This document shows positions 1 through 12,376 of a DNA stretch of 64,000 nt, in pieces. Numbering within the stretch: the stretch's first letter is position 1; each line of letters starts with the position of its first letter. A program made the position numbers and the translations under genes. The notes beneath the pieces are model-generated. The model saw only the letters and a program-made list of their open reading frames with translations, ran no database searches and was not told the DNA's origin. This stretch comes from Datnioides undecimradiatus (taxonomy: Eukaryota; Chordata; Actinopteri; Lobotiformes; Datnioididae): contig WARS01000052.1 in assembly GCA_008933995.1 (NCBI GenBank), positions 2,542,001 through 2,606,000 on the forward strand, written 5' to 3'.

Positions 1-361
1 CTTGCTTTTGCAACACTGCGAACTTTCAGCCATCACAATGGAAATACCTGTTCAAGACAATAATAACAGTAACACATTTAATTTGATTCAGTCATATTCA
101 GGTTGACTACGTGTTTTAGTTACGGAGCTGACAACATTGTTATTTAAGTACAGTGCTCCTGTGTTCAGTATTTATCAACTGTAAAACCTGATTTTACAGG
201 CTCGCAGTGAGTGTGTGTGCACAACACAGCTTTTAAATCACATGCCTGATGGCTAAAAGGCCCACAGGTTCACGGCTCAGCTGTTAGTAATGCACATTTG
301 TTGGATGCATGTTTTAAGTTTATAGAGCCACTTGAATTTGACAAATGTGCACAACACCAAC
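1..361 (-). other. cc2d1b intron 3 (partial)
   Basis: This is intron sequence downstream, on the minus strand, of the last visible cc2d1b exon. The donor GTTGGT directly follows the exon at 361. I see no coding exon or recognisable element before the window edge. Confidence 0.6.
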
Positions 362-1253
362 CAGTAGATCTTCGTCGTCCTCCAGGTTGCTGTCGTCTTC
401 ATCATCGTCCACGTCTTTCATGCACTGGTCAGCCATTCTTGCAATGTCTTCCATGGGCAGCGGGCCTTCAATGTAAATGTCACGTGCGTCAATAATGGCG
501 GCAGTGTCCAAAAAAACTAGCATAACTAGCATAGCATCACGTTGCTGCAGGACTATCTTCCAAAAGCATGTGGAAACTAAGGAGCCATACACGTACAGGC
601 TCGTATACTGTGCAGGAGCAGAGTGCAATAAAACCGTAACTGTGGCTCCCAGAGGACTCGCGATCCTGTTATCTGCGGTGTTGATGGTGTTAGTTCCTGT
701 AAGAGTCACTGTGGGCTTTAAACATCGTACTTTTTTATTCGAAAAAAGCAAAAAGCAGCACATAACAGTGGTGTGAGTCCTCTGGGAGATAAAGATTGCA
801 GCTTGGGGAAAGGACTTCCCCTTTTTCAACATGATAATATCCCTGTGCTAGTAAAGACCAGTCAGACCAGTCAACCCATGGAAGACCTTTGGGATGAACT
901 AATGCACCAACTCCGGGCCAGACCAGTGCTCGGACCCTGGAGTGCTGCTGGGGCTGATGGGGAAATGTGGTAAATAGGCCATGACAGTGATTAGAGGATA
1001 CAAATGCTCAACAGTCCACACATTAATGAACTAATAGTGAATGTACAGACGCACGACGGATGAGCAGGCACGGCCAATTTACCCGCCGATATTAGCTCAT
1101 AGCATATATATCTGAATCTGCATCTACGTCAGCCAATAAATGACATGCAAATAAGTACAGAGATAATACATCAGTGACTTCAGTGTCACCATTTACCAAC
1201 TGAAAAATGTCCTATCTAGAGCATTTCCTGGTTGCAATCACTATAAAATGCAT

Positions 1254-1284
<31 letters not shown>

Positions 1285-1763
1285 TTTGTGTTATCAGTAT
1301 TTGTATCTGCTGCACAAATCCTGTATCGGCTGGACTGTAGTGTGTACTGGCTGGAAATAAGGGAACAGCACATGAGTGGTCTTCAACTTCCTGGAACTAT
1401 TAGTCAAATGAATGCAAATGATACTGACTGGGGTGTACGCTGGCACTCACTTTTCCCCTTGTGCCTGCCTCTCCCCCCGGAAGCAGCTTTATTTCCTGTG
1501 ATAGCAGCAAGTTCAGCCTCCAAGTCCGGGTCGTCCAGGTTCTCCTCCATACCCACCATTAACTCCTCGGGGTTTAGGTCCACAAACAGACCCATCTAAA
1601 AACCAGGAAGGAGGAGACAACAGTCAACCCCTCTGATCGCTAATGTCAGGAGAAAACACTGAAACGTCACGCAGGAGGCGTTAGCCGGCGTTGTTGTTAC
1701 CTGCTTGGCCGCAGCAGCGCCCTGGCCTTTGGGCTGCGGTGCTCTCTTCTTCTTACCAAACAT
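362..1763 (-). CDS. cc2d1b: CC2D1-family protein (coiled-coil and C2 domain, CC2D1B-like), N-terminal exons only
   Basis: Three coding exons are visible on the minus strand: 1763-1701, 1595-1451 and 465-362. They total 312 nt (104 codons) and stay in frame across GT-AG junctions. The protein opens MFGKKKRAPQPKGQG and then AAAAKQMGLFVD. An acidic LEAELAAITG segment follows, and then PLPMEDIARMADQCMKDV with a D/E-rich run. This matches the start of CC2D1A/CC2D1B (Drosophila Lgd), which bind ESCRT-III CHMP4 subunits and act in endosomal sorting; they are also reported as transcriptional repressors. KQMGLF, LEAEL and CMKDV resemble CC2D1B more than CC2D1A, so the paralogue is an inference by eye. 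The DM14 repeats and C2 domain lie off the left edge. The start ATG is preceded by a CAA-repeat leader. Confidence 0.85.
1253..1287. repeat. (TTTA)n microsatellite
   Basis: About 35 bp of uninterrupted TTTA repeats lie in cc2d1b intron 2. Confidence 0.95.
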
Positions 1764-1785
1764 GTTGTTGTTGTTGTTGTTGTTG
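1764..1785 (-). repeat. (CAA)n tract in the cc2d1b 5' leader
   Basis: On the plus strand this is a TTG repeat. On the coding strand it reads as CAA repeats ending directly at the cc2d1b start codon. CAA-rich leaders are unstructured and usually favour ribosome scanning, but a role here is inference. Confidence 0.85.
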
Positions 1786-3329
1786 TGGCGGCTTGCTGTT
1801 TAACAAGCCTCCAAGCGGCACTCCAGTGAACCAAACTACACACACAAACACAAACACATGAATAAAATCCGTTTCCTGTTGTGTTAAGTCATCCGTCTCG
1901 TCGCAGCACTTAAAATCATGTGAGCGGTTGTCAGGTGGCTCCCAAACAGACAGTGAGTGGTAACGAGCTGCCAAGTGACGGGAGCGTTAGCCGAGCGGCT
2001 AGCAGTTTAGCTAACCATGTTCCCTGACTCTTAACTCCAAAAGTTTGTTCGCGAGCGAGGACACGACCGTTGCGATGACCGCAGGTGAGCGCTCGCGAGA
2101 GTTTTAGCTAGCTTCGAAGTCGTGCACGTGTTTACCTGCTCGTTCACCACTTCATCGGATAGTTTTCAGGGGAACAGTTTCATTTCTGCGGTTTGACAGG
2201 GTAATGGGTTGGTCAGAGTGCGCATGCGCAGGAGAGGGAGCGTCCAGGGTTACTCGAGCGACGGAGCCCTGATTTCTGTCTGCCAGGCAGCCCTGCTTCC
2301 CACTGTGTGAATAACTAAAACTACAAAAAACAAGTTTTATTGCCACATATTCAATCATACACAGTACAACATACACTGAAATTCTATAAATAAATAAAAT
2401 AAAGATGGATCGGACAATAAAACATCAAGGAATCTAGTGAATACACACATAATAAACAAATAAAAAGAAGTAAAAGTAAATGTTGTAGCAATTGACAATA
2501 TACTTAGTAATGATTACCAACACTGGGTGTGTGTTTCAGAAAAATGAAACTGTGCAACAGTATGTGTACACTTTCAAGTTTCAGTAAAACAAAACCAGCC
2601 ATAACATATTTAATATAAGGTGACTTCAGTATGACAGTGATGTATGGCAGACTCTCTATGAGTGATGTAGGCAAGTAAAGCCACAGGTTGAGCGGTATCA
2701 CCTCCCAGGCTGCAATAGTGTCCATTTAAATTGAGATATAACTCTATAGATCTGTGAAAGGTTTAATGTGTATGTGCCAATAATGTGATATGGATGCATA
2801 ACTGTATGATCAATGAAGGGCACAACTGATTAATAAGCTAATGTATATGTGTGTGTGTATATATATATACTTTATTATATTTATTAGATAATAAAATAAT
2901 TTCTAAATTCTCTCTCAAAATACAAAATTTCAGAAAATAAAAAAATTGCATTACATTTTTTTGAACAAATATTGCAGAATTTCCGACTCAGATGTTTGGC
3001 TTAATTATATTTATTCTGGCGCATTATTAAAGTCAGAATTCTGGAAAAAACAACTCATTTTTCCTCCTTTACCACAGGAAACTGCAGCCACTTAATCGGG
3101 TTGCAGGTGTTTTTGTGTTACTTAGTGCCATCAGAGATAATGCTTGCCGTGATGCTTCTAGTAAAAACTAGAACCGGCACAGATTCGTACCTGGCAGAGC
3201 AAAATCAGGGAAAACAGACCACAAATTATCTACCCAAACACAAGTGTTTTATATGTCTGTATGTGCTCTATTGACTTCACCAATAGAGGAGAATAAAAAT
3301 ATCAACACGTCTTTGTAAACAAAGGAAAT
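1786..3329. other. Intergenic region: cc2d1b promoter side and a decayed repeat
   Basis: This stretch separates the start of cc2d1b from the poly(A) signal of the EndoU gene, both on the minus strand. The first 500 bp is CpG-rich and holds the NRF1-like site at 2219-2230. About 2315-2400 reads like an old dispersed fish repeat (tttattgccac, acagtacaacat, tgaaattct). The rest is AT-rich with a short TA run near 2860. I see no gene. Confidence 0.5.
2219..2230. promoter_or_regulatory. NRF1-type palindrome upstream of cc2d1b
   Basis: TGCGCATGCGCA is a perfect palindrome and fits the NRF1 consensus YGCGCAYGCGCR. It lies 456 bp upstream of the cc2d1b ATG in CpG-rich sequence, as in many housekeeping promoters. 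Confidence 0.6.
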
Positions 3330-3335
3330 TTTATT
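3330..3335 (-). terminator. Poly(A) signal of the EndoU gene
   Basis: AATAAA on the minus strand (TTTATT on plus), about 264 bp after the stop codon. It marks the probable 3' end of the mRNA. Confidence 0.6.
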
Positions 3336-3598
3336 TTTTCCATTGCAGTTTAAAAAAAAATAATACAGATAAATGATTAATAACAATATATATATTCCTC
3401 CTCTGTTATGAATCCAGATCAGGAGTTTAGAGCTACAAAATATACTCGTTACATGACAAAAAGTCCAATATTTAGTGCACGGAGAACCTGATCTGGATCT
3501 GTCTTAGGTTTAAGCTGCAGAGTAATGAAATCAAAGCGTAACATAAGTTGTAGCTGTATGAAAACGTTAATTTTACAACGGCTCGGCCGTGAGCGATA

Positions 3599-6500
3599 TT
3601 ACAAATCCCTGTTGTTGCTGCTGAGCAGTTTGGGGAAGGACGTGCCGATGGACCGCCCGTGTCGGTAGACGACCAGCTCCAGCACGTACTCGTCCACTTT
3701 CACCACCACGGACGTCATCTTCTCAGTCGACATGAGGAAGATGACGGTGAAGAGAGCGACCTCGAACTCCGGGCTGACGCCGATGAAGGAGCCGCCGACC
3801 GGCTTCACCAAGCCTTTCCAGCTGAACTGCAGGTTCAGGACGTGGTCGTCTTCATCGGGCTGTAGCAGAAAGAGGAAAAAGTTTAATAACGGCGCTGAGA
3901 GTTGACTGCTGTGACAACAGTGCAGCGTATTCGGTTTTTGGTGTCTCTTACTGTATCTTTGTTGTCTCTTGCTTTGTAGCCTTTGTAGTCAACGTGGTTG
4001 TGCTTCTCCTGCAGGTAGAACTGGACCCAGTTGTGGAGACCCATGATCTCCTGGCCGTGCTTTGCTTCTCCCACAAACACATGTTCGAATCCGCAGGAAT
4101 CTTCTCTGTAATGAAAAATTGACAAGCTCAAAGATTATTTAACATCCATGTGTACCGTTATTCATCACGAGATCAAGTCCCTTTACGACTTTATTTCCTC
4201 TTTTCTACTGTGTTTGCATGTCCACCTTGTTGAAAGACGCAAACACTGAAGATAACACGACCTTGAACCTTCCTTTAAAGAGACAGCGGCCTATTAAATC
4301 GAAGGAATGCAATTTTAATGGCTTTCTTTCAGTGTAACAAACAAATTTAAAGATGAATGCATCAACTCAGATGTATTCTTTAGGATGAAAGCACTTTCTT
4401 AGTCTTGAAACTTGAACTCAGGTGGCATAAAAAATGTAAAAAGCTTGTAAGTGGACCTTGTTGTACTTGTGTTCTGTTACTACTTGCGGTTACTTCATCT
4501 TCTACTGTTGCAATCAGTGCTTTTCCACCTGCAGCCTGTTCAGCTTAAAGCTTTAACGTAGGTGTTTTATCACTGTATCCTTACTGATCCTTCAGATGAC
4601 ACCAGTCTGTCTCCACGTCGGCTTGTTCAGCCTGGAAAACCAGCCCTGCAGCCGAACAAATACAGTTACTCCTTGTGTCAATGATTGAACCTGTGCCGTG
4701 TCTGATCACACCCGGGATGGTCTTTTGAAACACCACAGTAGCTCCCCCTGCTGTCCCATTTGAAACTCACCCCCCACTCCTGTCCCGGTGGTAGAGGCGG
4801 AACCAGATGTCATACAGCTGCCTCTTGAACTGCGCGAGGTCAGATGGCGACTGCCCCTTCGAGACCAGATACTTGTGGGCGCACTGCAAAGAAAAGAAAA
4901 CGCACGACGCACGATGAAATTTCAGGATTTCAGGTGAAAAACAGGATCATAGAACAGTTTGAAATGGAGGATCTAAATGAGGAAGTAAGCAAACAGAGAA
5001 TAAGGACGATGTCAGGACATGTTGGAAACACCTCCACGGGCAGACTCTCTGACGAAGATCTGATAAGCCCAAAAGCCACATGAAAAGTTGCTCAACTGAC
5101 TTTGTTTTGAGACTCTGTCAGTTAACGACATATTTTAAATGACATGACTTTATGCGGAAATCTCGACGCTTGACTCATCTTCTGCAAAATTTCACAATCA
5201 CGGTGTAGAAGAGAGAGAGAAAGGGGAAGGGAAGAGATAATCCAACTAGCCATTTACCCGCTTGCCCGGTTTGATCTGTAATTCTTGACTTTGTGCTCAA
5301 TTTGTGTGTTTGGGAAAATCAATGAATAGATTTTGTCATAGGTCAGGGTGAGGTTAACTCTTTTATACTGGGGAAAAGTACACTGTGGGTTAAAATGGCT
5401 CCTGGAAACTGACATTTTGCTGCAGAGGAGGGAAGCGTTAGGGAAATCTTTACTCAGTTGAGATTTTGAATACTCCAACCTGTCTAACCTGCGCAGTCTG
5501 CAGCTGCTTTATATTTTCCATTCTCAGGATCGCAGTGTCTCCTCGGTGTTTCCAGGAAAACATCGCAGTAACTACAAATGATTTGGTGTCAGCTGACTGA
5601 TTCGGCCTGTAACCCACAGTAAATAATGGCTGATGTTTGGTTTTCTGGGAAGTCACCTTCGGGTGAATTTCAAATCCGCCGTCGGTTAGGCTGTCAGTAA
5701 ACAAGAGCTTGCGAGTGTGTTAACACTTCGGGGGAGGGGGGGTTACTGGGAGTGTCAACAGCTGCTGTGTAGGATCGGCGTGTTGTTTGTTTGTTTGCTG
5801 ACGACAGACTCTTAACAGCTACTGCACCTTCATGACGTCGGTCTCCATTATGGAATCGATAAAGAGCCTGTTCTCCTGGAGCTCCTCTGACGTCACCGTC
5901 TCCGACACACCGGTGGACATCTCGTAGTTGTCCAGCAGGTTGATGAAATCTGCATTAAAGAAAAGGGGCGTTTAATAAAAACATGAGTAGCTTTAGGAAA
6001 ACAAGGGAAAGGGGGACATGGACCGCAGCTTACGTGCATACGTCTTGATGCTCTTGAGTTTGTCCTCGTTGACGTATTTGAAGAGGGGCGCCCGGGCCCT
6101 GTCTCTGGCGTAGTTACTGCCCTGAGCCACGTATCCCGCCCTCCCCTGAATAAAACACAAATGCACAGTCAGACAAGAGCATGTCGTAACGGCAGACGGC
6201 AGGAAAACCCACTCAGAGTTAGTTCCACAAGTTTTCAGCATCTGTGCTTCATATTTACAGTGACACAACACGGTTTATAAGGCAACGGCATGTGTTAGTA
6301 GCCCATTACATGTTTAATTAGCCTATTAATGCCTGTGAAAGACAAATTAGAGACAGATTTCTTACCTCTTCCTTCTAAACTAATTATAATTGTAAAAAAA
6401 AAAATCAATTAATCATTAAAGTTATTTATCAAGAAAAGGCTGTTTTCTTCTAAATTTGCTGTTTTCCTGCATTTTATATCATTATTCACTGAATATCTTT

Positions 6501-8599
6501 GGAGTTGTGGGTTACTGGTCGAGCAAATGAAGCGCATGTATTTTTCTGTGACTCCCATCCAGGTGGGGTTTGCATGTACTACGTGTATCTCTGCGTGTTT
6601 TGCATCGCGGGGAAACCATGGTGGCAGACCTGTGCTACCGACCTGGAGGGAAATGATGTAATCGGTCCCCGGCTTGAGACGGTTGGTATCCAGACGCCAG
6701 AGTTGGTTTAGCACGTCTGTGAGGTCCCGGTTGGCCTGGTGACTGCGAAAGGTTCAGAAAACAGTGAAATGAAATCTGCCTGTGACATTTTAAACTCTGC
6801 TTTGACTAAAAAATAAGGTGTTTTTTTGTTTTTTTTTCCTCTTCAGAGAGAGAAATCAGACAATAAACATTTGTGATTTGTCACAGGGGGAAGTGCACAG
6901 CTGTTACTAATAACAACAACAGTGGCTCTGGTCTATTTAAGTGTCCCGGTCAGTCATGGCAGAGCGACAGTGAGCCAGCATGAACAGCACCATGGCTGCA
7001 GTCCAATAATCCGAAATATGACATCCTATCATCCTTCCTATAATACCTTCCCTTGTACGAGGTAAAGGGAAGATGTGAAGCACTCATCTCCTTTTCACTG
7101 TCCTAAATGATCATCATCTACACCTGTGCTTCGCCTGTTGTGCACTCTGCCGTTTGAAAAGTTTAAAGATTAACACCTGCTGTCAGAGATTCATTCACAG
7201 ACATTATTAACTGAAGTGTGATAAGCTTCGATTCACCCTTTGATGCATTTATTTGATCCTTGACCGACCTGGGTGAGTTTGAAAGAGTTCCCTTTTGCAG
7301 TTAAACCAGTCGGACATGTGACAGTGACATTTACTTTTCGTCGTTCGGTGAACAGGAAGCTGCAGCAATATACACCAAACCAGATCCATCCTCGTATAAC
7401 AGCCTCATCCTGTGGCTCGGTAGATAACGCCCTTTGATACCGTCTCAACGCATTTCAGCATGGAGCACTGTAAATGCGCAACATTGTGCTTGAAGTTAAG
7501 GGTTACACTACAAAAGAATGCAGTTTCCCAGTTCACCAAAGCTGTGTCGAGCCACGCTGGACGTTTTGGTTTTATTTGAGCGAAATCATCTACAGATGTT
7601 TGAATTTGCAGTTTTTTAAACGAGGTCTTGCCTGCAGCCCGTGCAGCAGCTGGACGCCTGATGTTGTTTGTTTTGATCATTATTCTCAGGGAACCTGTTC
7701 TGCTCCTGGTCATATCTTTTGTTGGACGACACAATGCCAGCAGACAGACCATTGAGCCTCCACAAAACGACCCCACCTCCATCATTAAGTTACAGCTGCA
7801 CGGCTCTAAATGCAGACTGCAACCCCCAGGTGCTGTTTTGTGGTGGCTCTGAGTGTGATTTGAGACCACCGACTATATTGGATCCACTCAATCATCTTCA
7901 CAGTATACCACAGTAGCTGCCGCACCCCTTCCTGCCATATGAACTGAGCAGACGCTTGTCATATTGGGGGGGATGAGTAAGAAGCAAACGGCAGGAAGGA
8001 GCACACAGTGATACAGAAACTTCTCTGTTCTTAAATTAGCCAGGGGACGGCTGTGAATATCACAAGGGAGAACAGCTACAGAGTTCGGCTGCAGAAGGGT
8101 CCTGTTGTGTAATCCAGCCCACTAATGGCAACCAGACCCACGCTGCTCTCACACGCAAACAGCAGCCCTGCCTCTTCACACATCAGACGCAACATCCAGA
8201 AAACAGCAGCTGTGGCTCTGAGGCGAAAGGGTTACAGGAAAACACTGCGCACCTTTACCTGTTTTCCCCCCACATTACCATCAAGATTAATCCCGGGAAG
8301 TATCAGGTTACAGTGTCGCTTATGTTTGCATCAAATAGTTCGGACTTTAATTGGAAACCTCGGTATTAAAAGGGTCTGGAGAGCGGCTGAAAGTGTCACC
8401 ACTCAGCTGTTAAAAACACGCACATGACGAGCTCTGAAGAGAAGCTTTAGAAAAATCAAGTTATTCTGGTGTATCTCTGTTATTTAACATCCAGATCTTA
8501 CCTCTTTGCCATTGCACTGCTCTGCGGAAAAAACTTAGTCCGACTTCTCATCCGCTCAGAAAACTACGGTTTCATGCAGTTATCCGAGGCGTCGATCAT
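3599..8599 (-). CDS. endou: Poly(U)-specific endoribonuclease, EndoU family (XendoU-like)
   Basis: Seven minus-strand exons make 297 codons plus stop: 8599-8568 (tentative), 6742-6643, 6145-6034, 5949-5828, 4883-4771, 4105-3952 and 3859-3599. The family cuts RNA at uridylates, needs Mn2+, and leaves 2',3'-cyclic phosphates. The core reads GFEHVFVGE, then GLHNW, then FSWKGLVKPVGGSFIGVSP. The glutamate, histidine, glutamate, histidine and lysine known in XendoU as E161, H162, E167, H178 and K224 are all present with exact spacing (about 167, 168, 173, 184 and 230 here). Length is close to XendoU (292). No somatomedin-B domains or signal peptide are seen, so this is the short, intracellular-type fish form. 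The 32-nt first exon rests only on phase and an ATG and may be wrong; exons 2-7 are solid. Which fish paralogue it is cannot be settled here. Confidence 0.9.
6405..6520. repeat. Dispersed repeat fragment (family B)
   Basis: Contains the hallmark CTGAATATCTTTGGAGTTGT, shared with copies near 37.6 kb and 47.9 kb. It lies in the EndoU gene just downstream of exon 2. An AT-rich TAAT-containing flank is typical of this fish repeat. Confidence 0.6.
6743..8567. other. EndoU first intron
   Basis: Between tentative exon 1 and exon 2 of the EndoU gene. It has unique-looking sequence with short T runs near 6820-6840. Open frames here are short and show no recognisable protein. Confidence 0.4.
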
Positions 8600-9096
8600 G
8601 ATGTTTCTACGGGAGTTAGCCAATTGTAAGAGAGGGAGACGCCTACACCCCCTCCCCTCTGTCGACAGAGGGCATACTGGAAGTACAGCGGCTTTTTCAT
8701 AGAGGAGCACTAATCGTTGCTGAAGACTGAAGTACTGCAGAGGCGTAGAAGTTTAAAAAAAAAACAACAAAAGTTTAAAACGGCTGTTCAAAACTTTCAC
8801 GGGTTTTATTTTGAAAATCACGACACGAGAGGATGAACGGAAGTAGGCCCTGCGCATGCGCAACAGCTGCACGCGTTATTATGGAGTTGTGAGTTTATGA
8901 AAAATAGCTGAAGATACTCAATGTAATATAGACTCACCAGGGTTTTTGTTGTTTATTGTTTCTCGCGTGGACTCTGTTTCAACTCCTATTAGCTGTTGCT
9001 CAAACCAGAAGAGGTTAAGACGTAAAGTTTACGTTTACAGCTTTAAAGTAGCTAGCTAGCTAGCTAGCCTAGCCCCCTGTAGGTACAAGTGGAAGC
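8600..9096. promoter_or_regulatory. Head-to-head promoter region of pak1ip1 (and probably the EndoU gene)
   Basis: An ETS-type site ACGGAAGTA (8837-8845) and a perfect NRF1 palindrome TGCGCATGCGCA (8851-8862) lie about 240-260 bp upstream of the pak1ip1 ATG. A GCTA repeat (about 9050-9069) sits in the probable 5' leader. If the EndoU first exon at 8599-8568 is right, the two starts are 498 bp apart and diverge, which suggests a shared bidirectional promoter. Confidence 0.6.
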
Positions 9097-11631
9097 ATGG
9101 CAGCTGTACTGGAGCTGGTTGCTGGCAGCTACGAGCAAATCACCTTTGGTTACCGAGTTCAGACTGATGAGAAAGTAAGTTGGGGGCGTCTTGTTTTGTG
9201 GCTGTGTGTGATTATTCGAGTCTGCGTTGTATCACCTGACGTCTGGCATCAAATAAACTGAGCTGTCACTGGGATTGATGGTGCGTTTAAAGGATGAATG
9301 TTGTCTTAGTGGGATGATGGACAATGTAACTTCTGTATCTTCTGTATTCTCATGTTTTCCCCTCAAACTGACCCTCTCAGTTTCCGTATATAAGAGTCAA
9401 TAGTCCCCAGCTGCCTCATGTAATTAATGTTTTCGTCACGCAGGAGTGGACAGCCAAGGCAAACTTCACCCATCACGCCCACACAGCGTGCATAACAGCC
9501 GTTGCGGCCAGTGAGAGGTTTGTCGTCACAGGAGGCAAAGATGAGACCATTCAGCTGTACGACATGAAGAAGAGAACTGAGCATGGAGCTCTGCTGCACC
9601 ACGACGGTGAGTGTCTTAAACAGATCTTCAGTTCCTCTGCACCACGCATAGCAAGTGGCTCGGACAGTTTTCTAACTTTCTGCTTTAGAACACTGAGGAT
9701 GCAGCTGAGTGAGAGGACATACGGATGGTCAGAAAGGACGTGGGTAGACTGATACGCAGTACAGTACAGCTTCGTGTGCTCTATCATACTCTGTCCTGAC
9801 TGATCCTAACCACATCATATTTCACAGGCACCATCAGCTGCCTGGAGTTTTATGGGTCCTCTCATTTACTGAGCGGAGGAGAGGATGGCCTCGTGTGCGT
9901 GTGGAGCACGAAGAAGTGGGAGTGCCTGAAATCCATTAAAGCTCACAAGTAAGAACGGAGAGAGAGTACTCGCGGATGCAACGAGGCGATCTCGTTTGTG
10001 CGACCGTTGTCCTTGTTGTACTTGCTTGACGCTTTCGTTCTCCTCAGAGGCCCTGTCACATCACTGTCCGTCCATCCGTCCGGGAAACTCGCCCTCACAG
10101 TTGGGACGGATAAGACTCTCAGGTGAAGTTCGCGGCCCTGCTGTCGAGTCTGTGGGTGGTGATTAACTGAGTACAAAGTAATAAACGACTGTTGCATCTC
10201 TTTATCCTTTTCAGAACGTGGAATCTAGTTAACGGAAGATCAGCCTTCATCAAAAACATAAAACAGAGTAAGCCGCCTCTTGGATGGTGACTTTAAAGAA
10301 TTTAAGCTCCTTCAGGAGTATGTTTGTGGTGGTTCCAACCTTTTCTTTCCTCTGCACTTCTAACAGATGCGCACATTGTCAGATGGTCGCCAGACGGGGA
10401 TAAATACTTAGTAGCGGTTAATGACAAAGTGGACATCTACGACCTGGAGACGGCGTCTGTAACAGGAACCATCACAAACCCTAAGAGGATCTCATCTGTT
10501 AAGTTCTTAAATGTGAGTTCTCTGACCGTGACGCGTTTTAATGTGATGTAGAGATTACCAAAGCTGAGATGAGTGTTATCTGCTCTTATAGCAAGATATA
10601 ACAGTGATAAGCAGCATTAGAACGAGTGTAAATCGATGCTTTGACCCCGTTTGTCTTGCAGAACTCCATCCTGGCTGTCGCAGGAGATGATGAGATTGTG
10701 AGATTGTGTGACACTGGCAAAAATAAATGGGTGTGTGAGTTTAAGGCTCACGAGACCAGGTAAATTCATTTCTCTTGGTTTTTTTGTACCTCACAGATTC
10801 ACCTGAAAGCGATAGGTCCAGGTGTATCGATTTAAATGAATGTGTGCGCTCGTGTTTGTCGGGATGAGTTGACGTGAGATGTATTGATAATTTCCATTTC
10901 AGAGTAAAAGCCGTTGACAGTTTCAATATGGAGGATTACTGCGTGATGGTGACGGCTTCAAATGACGGATTCATCAAAATGTGGAAACTCCATCTCAAAG
11001 AGGCGCAGGAGGTTGTAGATTAAGTTATTTAAAGGCAATATAAACACAAAGATGTTCAGATAATCACATAATCAAACTTTGTTACAAGAATGCAGTTAAA
11101 TAAGGATTAACAGAAGGACACTGTGGTCTCCTGGTGAACTGCTGTTGTTGATCTACCAATGTGCTCCCGCTGTCCTTCAGGAGCTGGAGTCTCCAACTCT
11201 TCTCGGGGAAGTGAACACATCCGCCAGGCTGACATGCCTTGCCGTGTGGAAACCTTCGTCAGCGCCATCGTCTGCCGCCGCTAAGGAACCAGCAGCTGAG
11301 GCAACAACGTCTGCAGGTAGTTTTGTGGTTTTGTTCCACTTTATTGTAACTTTGTGAAAAAGATTTGTGCTGCTGATGTGAGCAGGTATACTGCTAGGGA
11401 CTGGGATGCACTGTAGTTGGTGCAGCGGTCTCCCACTTGAATCTAAATAAATATAGATTCCTTTGTTTCTGTTTTTCCTGTGTCTGTGTAACACCCACCT
11501 TTTGTCTGCTCGTGTCCACAGAACTTAGTCAGGAGCTTTCAAAGACAAAGAGAGTCCAAATTGCAACAGAAGAAGTCGTTCTCGAAGATGAGAGCAAACC
11601 CAAAAAGAAGAAAAAGGGCGGTGGAAAATAA
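9097..11631 (+). CDS. pak1ip1: p21-activated kinase 1-interacting protein 1, WD40 protein
   Basis: Ten exons give 362 residues with every phase consistent: 9097-9174, 9444-9606, 9828-9948, 10048-10122, 10215-10267, 10367-10512, 10662-10759, 10903-11011, 11181-11316 and 11522-11631. The start ELVAGSYEQITFGY, THHAHTACITAVA, GALLHHDGTISCLEFYG and KWECLKSIKAHKGPVTSLS match human PAK1IP1 (392 aa). About six WD-type blades span residues 36-275. The tail after 282 is hydrophilic and ends in KPKKKKKGGGK, a likely nuclear/nucleolar signal. The family (yeast Mak11) works in 60S ribosome assembly in the nucleolus and was named for binding and inhibiting PAK1. The ATG context is strong (A at -3, G at +4). 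The exon 8 donor (GAG|GTTGTA) is weak but required by frame. Confidence 0.95.
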
Positions 11632-11818
11632 AACGGAAAATAATAATACGTCTTACTTTTCACGGACTGATTTATGTCTGGACTTATTTGTTAGTGGATT
11701 CTTTCTGTGGTTGCCAGCGGGAGGAGATGAAATACGGCTTTTAAGTGCAGATTTTATGGACGTGTTTGTGTCAACATTTAAAAGAAGAGAAATGACTATG
11801 GAAAACGAGACGGGCAAC

Positions 11819-11824
11819 AATAAA
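11819..11824 (+). terminator. Poly(A) signal of pak1ip1
   Basis: AATAAA lies 188 nt after the stop. Another AATAAA overlaps the stop codon itself and is less likely to be used. Confidence 0.5.
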
Positions 11825-12106
11825 AATGTTTTATTATCCATGGGCTGCTTTTTGGTGGAGTTATATTGTGATGCATTTACACACGGTTACCACAAGGAGG
11901 TGCCGAATCACCATTGCTTAGTGTATTTTTAAGGGCCTATCAATGTTAAAACAGGCGTTATAACATGACTGTTTGCTGTATTTCATTATTCATTATTCAT
12001 CATTGCTGCGTCTTCTTTTTCTGAGATAGTCATAGGTCGGTTATGAGGCAGCAAGACTGTTAAATCATAATTTGTAAAAAGATAGGCGCTTTTGTTTCGA
12101 AACGAC

Positions 12107-12180
12107 ACCGGAAGTGATTAATCAAGCCAACAGGAAGTTGTTACATGCAGGAGTAGCGTTAGCTTCAACTTAAAGTCCAG
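12107..12180 (+). promoter_or_regulatory. tmem14c promoter and non-coding first exon
   Basis: Two ETS-type sites, ACCGGAAGTG (12107-12116) and ACAGGAAGTT (12130-12139), precede a good donor CCAG|GTATGG at 12180/12181. The coding exon starts after acceptor-like CAG triplets near 12335-12345, so a 5' leader intron is likely. Confidence 0.5.
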
Positions 12181-12376
12181 GTATGGGTAATGTTTGGATT
12201 ACTTTTAGTACCTTTTGTGAGATGTTTTGGTAGCGAAACGATTAGCAGTACTTAGCCGCCACGGTTTAAGTTAAAACGTTGTGGCGCAGCTTCGATAAAC
12301 TCAGTATTCTTCGTAGTAAACTGTGTCTCGCTCCAGCAGCAGCAGCTGTAAACAAACATTAGCTAACTTCCTGGTC

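Noticed and set aside
2074..2083. Short plus-strand ATGACCGCAG followed by GTGAGC, a possible first exon of a divergent gene next to cc2d1b.
   Set aside because: No second exon with matching phase was found downstream before the minus-strand EndoU gene, so there is too little support.
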